This document shows positions 6,043 through 6,056 of a stretch of DNA of 6,056 bases, one piece after another. The DNA is taken from NCBI GenBank assembly GCA_002452555.1, contig DKER01000139.1, positions 1 to 6,056 of the forward strand. Reading direction: 5' to 3'. A program made the position numbers and the translations under genes. The notes under the pieces were generated by a model. The model had not been told where the DNA came from. It saw only the letters and a program-made list of their open reading frames with translations, and searched no databases. The stretch comes from Fidelibacterota bacterium UBA6817 (GTDB lineage: Bacteria; Fidelibacterota; Fidelibacteria; Fidelibacterales; Fidelibacteraceae). How positions within the stretch are numbered: the first letter of the stretch is position 1; each line of letters begins with the position of its first letter.

Positions 6043-6051
6043 AATATATCA
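6043..6051 (-). promoter_or_regulatory. Possible extended -10 box for the permease gene
   Basis: On the minus strand TGATATATT reads as TG, one base, then TATATT (5 of 6 consensus positions). Transcription would start near 6036, about 30 bases before the permease ATG. The matching -35 box would lie beyond the right edge of the window, so it cannot be checked here. Confidence 0.3.
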
Positions 6052-6056
6052 CATAA

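Overview
This window comes from a Gram-negative (diderm, LPS-making) bacterium. Two adjacent genes encode late enzymes of lipid A synthesis, LpxB and LpxK, and a third lies beside them that resembles the Gfo/Idh/MocA oxidoreductases found in lipid A clusters. Base composition leans to A/T by eye. Shine-Dalgarno sites are clear in front of five of the seven genes. I cannot name the phylum. The LpxB and LpxK sequences are clearly not enterobacterial, and several signature motifs are altered.

Layout: two short genes lie on the + strand at the left, a DUF2007-type small protein (95-319) and a HemG-like flavodoxin (402-896). They converge on five minus-strand genes that fill the rest. In transcription order from the right edge these are an APC-family amino acid permease, a secreted thioredoxin-fold protein with no CxxC, a Gfo/Idh/MocA oxidoreductase (GnnA-like), lpxB and lpxK. 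The last three form one tightly packed unit: the oxidoreductase and lpxB overlap by 8 nt (preferred start), and lpxB and lpxK overlap by 4 nt (ATGA). No gap between genes exceeds about 85 bases.

How the genes may work together: LpxB condenses UDP-2,3-diacylglucosamine with lipid X, and LpxK phosphorylates the resulting tetraacyl-disaccharide at the 4' position to give lipid IVA. The oxidoreductase may act upstream on a UDP-sugar, by analogy with GnnA (UDP-GlcNAc 3-dehydrogenase), which would point to an amide-linked lipid A. No GnnB aminotransferase is in the window, so this remains inference. A strong sigma70-type promoter (TTGACC, 17 bp, TATATT) overlaps the stop codon of the permease and would drive the thioredoxin-fold gene and probably the lpx genes apart from the permease. 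I see no mobile element, CRISPR array, RNA gene or clearly novel system; this looks like core envelope and housekeeping DNA with some unusual enzyme variants.
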